From contig NZ_QUFI01000013.1 in NCBI RefSeq assembly GCF_003478505.1, positions 35,150 to 99,149 on the forward strand: a stretch of 64,000 nucleotides of DNA, in the 5' to 3' direction. The position numbers and the translations under genes are program-made. The notes under the pieces were generated by a model, which did no database searches, was not told where the DNA came from, and saw only the letters and a list, made by a program, of their open reading frames with translations. The DNA is from Clostridium sp. AF27-2AA. Its GTDB lineage: Bacteria > Bacillota > Clostridia > Lachnospirales > Lachnospiraceae. This document shows positions 60,885-64,000 of this stretch, piece by piece; the first letter of the stretch is position 1, and each line of letters begins with the position of its first letter.

Positions 60885-62081
60885 ATGCCTAAATTAAATG
60901 AACATTATCAGGATTTAAAAGAAAGTTATCTCTTTGCCGAAATCGCGCACCGGGTTGCTGCCTACGAGGCTGAGCATCCGGACTCTAAGATCATCCGTCT
61001 TGGTATCGGTGACGTTACACTCCCGCTTGGAGACCTCACCATCAAGGGCCTTCATGAGGGCGTGGATGCCATGGCTTCCGCAGAAACCTTCAAGGGTTAC
61101 GGTCCAGAGCAGGGCTACGGCTTCCTGCGTGATGCCATTTCTGCTTATTATGCACGCAACGGCGTATCCGTGGATGCCGCTGATATTTTCATCTCCGATG
61201 GTGCCAAAAGCGATACCGGCAATATTTCCGAGCTGTTCGACAACGACAATGTCATCCTGATCCCGGATCCGGTCTATCCGGTTTACGTGGATTCCAATAT
61301 CATGAATGGCAAGAATGTCACCTACTTATCCGGAAACGCAGAGAACAACTTTCTTCCGATGCCGGATCCGTCCGTTCATGCTGACATCATCTACCTCTGT
61401 TCCCCAAACAACCCGACCGGTGCTGTTTACAATAAGGAACAGTTAAAAGAATGGGTCGATTACGCACTGGCTAACAACGCCGTCATCCTTTTCGACTCCG
61501 CTTACGAGGCATTCATCTCCGACCCGGAGCTTCCGCGCAGCATTTACGCCATCGAGGGCGCAAAGAAATGTGCCATTGAGTTCTGCTCCCTGTCCAAGAC
61601 GGCAGGCTTTACCGGAACCCGCTGCGGCTACACCGTAGTTCCGAGAGAATTAGTTTTTACCGCTTCCAACGGCCAGGAAATGTCCCTGCACGCTATGTGG
61701 AACCGCAGACAGTCTACCAAATTCAACGGAACCTCCTACATTATCCAGAAGGGTGCCGCTGCAGTCTTTACCGAGGAAGGCATGGCGCAGTGCCGCGAGA
61801 ATATCGCCTACTATCAGGAAAATGCCCGCATCATCGCAGACACCTTAAAACGCAGAAACATCCGCTTCTTCGGCGGCGTACACTCTCCTTACATCTGGTT
61901 TGAGTGTCCGGACGGCATGGAATCCTGGGAGTTCTTTGACTATCTGTTAAACAATGCCCAGGTGGTGGGAACCCCGGGCGCAGGCTTCGGCGAAAACGGA
62001 AAGAACTACTTCCGCCTGACCTCCTTCAACAACCACGAGAACACCATCGCAGCTATGAAACGCTTTGAGCATCTGTTCTAA
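60885..62081 (+). CDS. dapL: LL-diaminopimelate aminotransferase
   Basis: PLP aminotransferase that converts tetrahydrodipicolinate directly to LL-DAP. The 398 residues show RLGIGDVTLPLGDL, the DapL motif FKGYGPEQGYGFLRDAI, SPNNPTGAVYNKEQLKEW and the PLP Lys in SLSKTAGFTGTRCGYTV. Used for lysine and meso-DAP cell wall synthesis. AAGGAAGG precedes ATG. No lysine riboswitch fits in the 55-base leader. Confidence 0.95.
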   Translation: MPKLNEHYQDLKESYLFAEIAHRVAAYEAEHPDSKIIRLGIGDVTLPLGDLTIKGLHEGVDAMASAETFKGYGPEQGYGFLRDAISAYYARNGVSVDAADIFISDGAKSDTGNISELFDNDNVILIPDPVYPVYVDSNIMNGKNVTYLSGNAENNFLPMPDPSVHADIIYLCSPNNPTGAVYNKEQLKEWVDYALANNAVILFDSAYEAFISDPELPRSIYAIEGAKKCAIEFCSLSKTAGFTGTRCGYTVVPRELVFTASNGQEMSLHAMWNRRQSTKFNGTSYIIQKGAAAVFTEEGMAQCRENIAYYQENARIIADTLKRRNIRFFGGVHSPYIWFECPDGMESWEFFDYLLNNAQVVGTPGAGFGENGKNYFRLTSFNNHENTIAAMKRFEHLF

Positions 62082-62138
62082 TTGTATTGTTTCTATAATA
62101 ATTGTAGATTCAATAGACACAAATATTGGAAAAATCCC

Positions 62139-62167
62139 TTGCAAAGCGCTGTCACTTATGTTACAAT
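62139..62167 (+). promoter_or_regulatory. tRNA-Leu promoter
   Basis: TTGCAA (62139-62144) and TACAAT (62162-62167), 17 bases apart, ending 17 bases before the tRNA. Confidence 0.78.
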
Positions 62168-62184
62168 ATTTTTTGCGTAAGTAA

Positions 62185-62267
62185 GCCGGCGTGGCGGAAT
62201 GGCAGACGCATCAGACTCAAAATCTGACGGGGGCGACCTCGTGCCGGTTCGAGTCCGGCTGCCGGCA
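62185..62267 (+). tRNA. tRNA-Leu (anticodon CAA)
   Basis: An 83-base class II tRNA. The acceptor arms GCCGGCG and TGCCGGC pair, with discriminator A and no encoded CCA. The anticodon stem TCAGA/TCTGA frames the loop CTCAAAA with anticodon CAA at 62218-62220, the variable arm is long (GGGGGCGACCTCGT), and the T arm is GCCGGTTCGAGTCCGGC. Confidence 0.97.
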
Positions 62268-62290
62268 TCCTTGGCAGGGGCAGGAGCTTC

Positions 62291-62331
62291 GGATCACTGA
62301 TTTCAGTGGTTCGGGGTTCTTTCTTTTTTAT
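62291..62331 (+). terminator. Probable terminator of tRNA-Leu
   Basis: GGATCACTG and CAGTGGTTC pair (with G-U pairs) around a 4-base loop; a T-rich run TTCTTTCTTTTTT follows. Confidence 0.6.
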
Positions 62332-62463
62332 TCCTGTTTTCTTTACTCTCTTTACAAAATTCTTATTTCTTTTCCTTCATCTATATTTCTTCCCGACTTT
62401 GCGCTATAATGTAATGAACACAAAGAAACTCCATTATTTTCGACATGAAGGAGGCAGAACACT

Positions 62464-63312
62464 ATGATACCAAAGAAATCAAAATACGCACTGACGGTTA
62501 CCCTTCTGGCCCTCAGCACAGCCTGTCTCGCCACCGGGTGCAAAAAGAAACACGATAAGATTAATCTGTCCGGCAGCCAGGCTGCGGAAAGTACCGTTCA
62601 GACTGCTCCTGTTTCCACCACCGCAACGGAATCGGAAAGCAGTTCATCCATCACCATCGAACCAGGCATTGAAAACGCGCAGTCCCAGGGAACTTCCGCC
62701 GGAGGTGCCGCCACATCCCTTTCCCTGTCCGTTAAAACAGACACCTACCAGAATGGCAATGTTTCCATTCAATATCCGGTCATTTCTGATAACTCTGTGA
62801 AACCGGAAATCAACGATCATCTGAAAGATAATGCCCTTTCCATCCTGAAAGCCTGGGAAATCGATGAAGCCAAAGACACCCTGAATATTACCTGCAAAGT
62901 CCTCTCCGCCACAAAAAACCGTATCACGGTCCGCTACGATGGCAATGTTATGACGGACGGCGGCATACACCCAACTGCTATCTTCTACACAAACACGATA
63001 AGCTTAAGCTCCGGCTCTGATATCGGTCTTTCCTATCTGGCCGATCCAGCCACTCTGGCTTCCTATGTACTGTCCGATGACTGTACCTTCCCGGAAACTG
63101 ATGCCGAAACCGCTGCCACAGCAAAAACCTTTCTGAAAGAGTACGATCAGTCTTACTATACCGCACTTTTCCAGAACGCTGATTTTCCTTACCAGGAAAC
63201 ATTCCCGGAATGTTTCAGCTATGAGTACGAAGGCTCTATCTATTTCTCCCTTCCGGTAGCACACGCTCTGGGAGACTATATTCTGGCTGTCTACACTCCG
63301 GAAAACAAATAA
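62464..63312 (+). CDS. Lipoprotein with DUF4163/RsiV-like domain
   Basis: A 282-residue secreted lipoprotein: signal peptide with lipobox LATGC near residue 25, a Ser/Thr-rich linker to about residue 90, then a domain that resembles the DUF4163/DUF3298 (RsiV, PdaC) fold: GNVSIQYPVISDNSVKPEIN, LSATKNRITVRYDGNVMTDG, GGIHPTAIFYTNTISL and later LFQNADFPYQETFPECF. AAGGAGG precedes the ATG. The family assignment is tentative. upp follows by 23 bases. A -10-like TATAAT is at 62405-62410, without a clear -35. Confidence 0.68.
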   Translation: MIPKKSKYALTVTLLALSTACLATGCKKKHDKINLSGSQAAESTVQTAPVSTTATESESSSSITIEPGIENAQSQGTSAGGAATSLSLSVKTDTYQNGNVSIQYPVISDNSVKPEINDHLKDNALSILKAWEIDEAKDTLNITCKVLSATKNRITVRYDGNVMTDGGIHPTAIFYTNTISLSSGSDIGLSYLADPATLASYVLSDDCTFPETDAETAATAKTFLKEYDQSYYTALFQNADFPYQETFPECFSYEYEGSIYFSLPVAHALGDYILAVYTPENK

Positions 63313-63335
63313 AAGAAAGATGAGGATTTTATCTT

Positions 63336-63965
63336 ATGGAAAACGTAACCATCTTCAACCACCCGCTGATCCAGCACAAGATTTCCATTCTCCGCAACAA
63401 AAACACCGGGACCAATGAATTCCGCTCCCTAATTGAGGAAATCGCCATGCTCATGGGATATGAGGCTTTACGCGATCTTCCCACCGAGGAAGTAGAGGTG
63501 GAAACTCCGATTGAAACCTGCATGACCCCAATGATTGCCGGAAAGAAACTGGCTGTTGTCCCGATCCTGCGGGCCGGACTTGGCATGGTAAACGGCATTC
63601 TGGCTCTCGTTCCAAGCGCAAAGGTCGGCCACATCGGCCTATACCGCGATGAGGAGACCCACGAACCACACGAATACTACTGCAAGCTCCCAACTCCGAT
63701 CGACCAGAGAACCATCGTTGTCACCGACCCGATGCTGGCCACCGGCGGCTCCGCAGTAGCCGCAGTTGATTTCATTAAGCAGCACGGCGGAAAGAACATC
63801 AAGTTCATGTCCATCATCGCGGCCCCGGAAGGACTGAAACGCCTGCACGAAGCACACCCGGATATCCAGATTTATGTCGGACATCTGGACCGCTGCTTAA
63901 ACGAAAACGCCTACATCTGCCCGGGACTCGGAGACGCCGGCGACCGGATCTTTGGAACCAAATAA
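63336..63965 (+). CDS. upp: Uracil phosphoribosyltransferase
   Basis: Salvages uracil to UMP using PRPP. The 209 residues include [40 protein letters not shown] and the PRPP loop [20 protein letters not shown]. Standard length; AGGAT precedes the ATG. PRPP is made by prs (28758-29966). Confidence 0.96.
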   Translation: MENVTIFNHPLIQHKISILRNKNTGTNEFRSLIEEIAMLMGYEALRDLPTEEVEVETPIETCMTPMIAGKKLAVVPILRAGLGMVNGILALVPSAKVGHIGLYRDEETHEPHEYYCKLPTPIDQRTIVVTDPMLATGGSAVAAVDFIKQHGGKNIKFMSIIAAPEGLKRLHEAHPDIQIYVGHLDRCLNENAYICPGLGDAGDRIFGTK

Positions 63966-64000
63966 AAATATTGAGACGGAACTAATAAAGGGTCCGGACG

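Noticed and set aside
1..64000. CRISPR arrays, prophage, integrases, IS elements
   Set aside because: No regular spaced repeats and no phage or transposase proteins appear in any frame.

Overview
The window (about 50% G+C) is a stretch of core chromosome from a spore-forming, anaerobic member of the Clostridia, most likely a Lachnospiraceae (Clostridium cluster XIVa) species. Support for this: sporulation genes (spoIVA, yqfC, yqfD, a BofC-like protein), pta-ackA, a PPi-type phosphofructokinase, LL-diaminopimelate aminotransferase, glutamate 5-kinase without a PUA domain, strong AAGGAGG ribosome binding sites and TTGACA/TATAAT promoters. The genus is an inference. No CRISPR array, prophage, integrase, transposase or rRNA operon was seen. 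No gene-free gap exceeds 300 bases; the largest (22500-22788, between livJ and livH) holds a terminator and a second promoter.

Layout. 1-4.5 kb: folate/proline genes (5-FTHF cyclo-ligase cut by the window edge, DUF896, proB) and two FAD-dependent oxidoreductases. 4.5-9.7 kb: BofC-like protein, DUF3048 lipoprotein, ybeY, phoH, yqfD, yqfC, rpsU. 9.8-13.8 kb: alaS with a 41-residue membrane peptide upstream, and an LprI-like anchored protein. 13.9-18.9 kb: RNase HI, a beta-CASP MBL nuclease, spoIVA, PPi-PFK. 19-24.1 kb: branched-chain amino acid ABC transporter (livJ, livH, livM, livG, livF) as two promoter units. 24.1-28.6 kb: gpsA, plsY, der and a DUF512 radical SAM protein, divergent from prs (28.8-30 kb). 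30-38 kb: a translation/secretion cluster (pgeF, yraN, rnhB, rbgA, lepB, rplS, trmD, rimM, khpA, rpsP, ffh, ylxM), read right to left. 38-41.3 kb: nth, a fluoride-type ClC transporter and ilvA, set between the ffh and ftsY arms of the classical cluster. 41.3-51.3 kb: ftsY, smc, rnc, acpP, plsX, rpmF, yceD/DUF177, ackA, pta; tmcAL diverges from pta. 52.7-60.7 kb: a methyltransferase, UPF0210 and ACT proteins, an MBL hydrolase, coaE, SseB-like, polA and an orphan zinc-finger membrane protein. 60.9-64 kb (plus strand): dapL, tRNA-Leu(CAA), a lipoprotein and upp.

Most genes lie on the minus strand; plus-strand genes are prs, tmcAL, dapL, tRNA-Leu, the lipoprotein and upp. Most of the content is ordinary housekeeping. 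The least explained signals are non-coding: a perfect 28-bp palindrome centred on the -10 box of the yceD-rpmF promoter; a 34-bp palindromic repeat present three times, each at the 3' end of a gene (yqfD, yqfC, gpsA); a terminator-like hairpin in the livJ leader; and an inverted repeat that can bury the spoIVA ribosome binding site. I did not find a convincing new multi-gene system.
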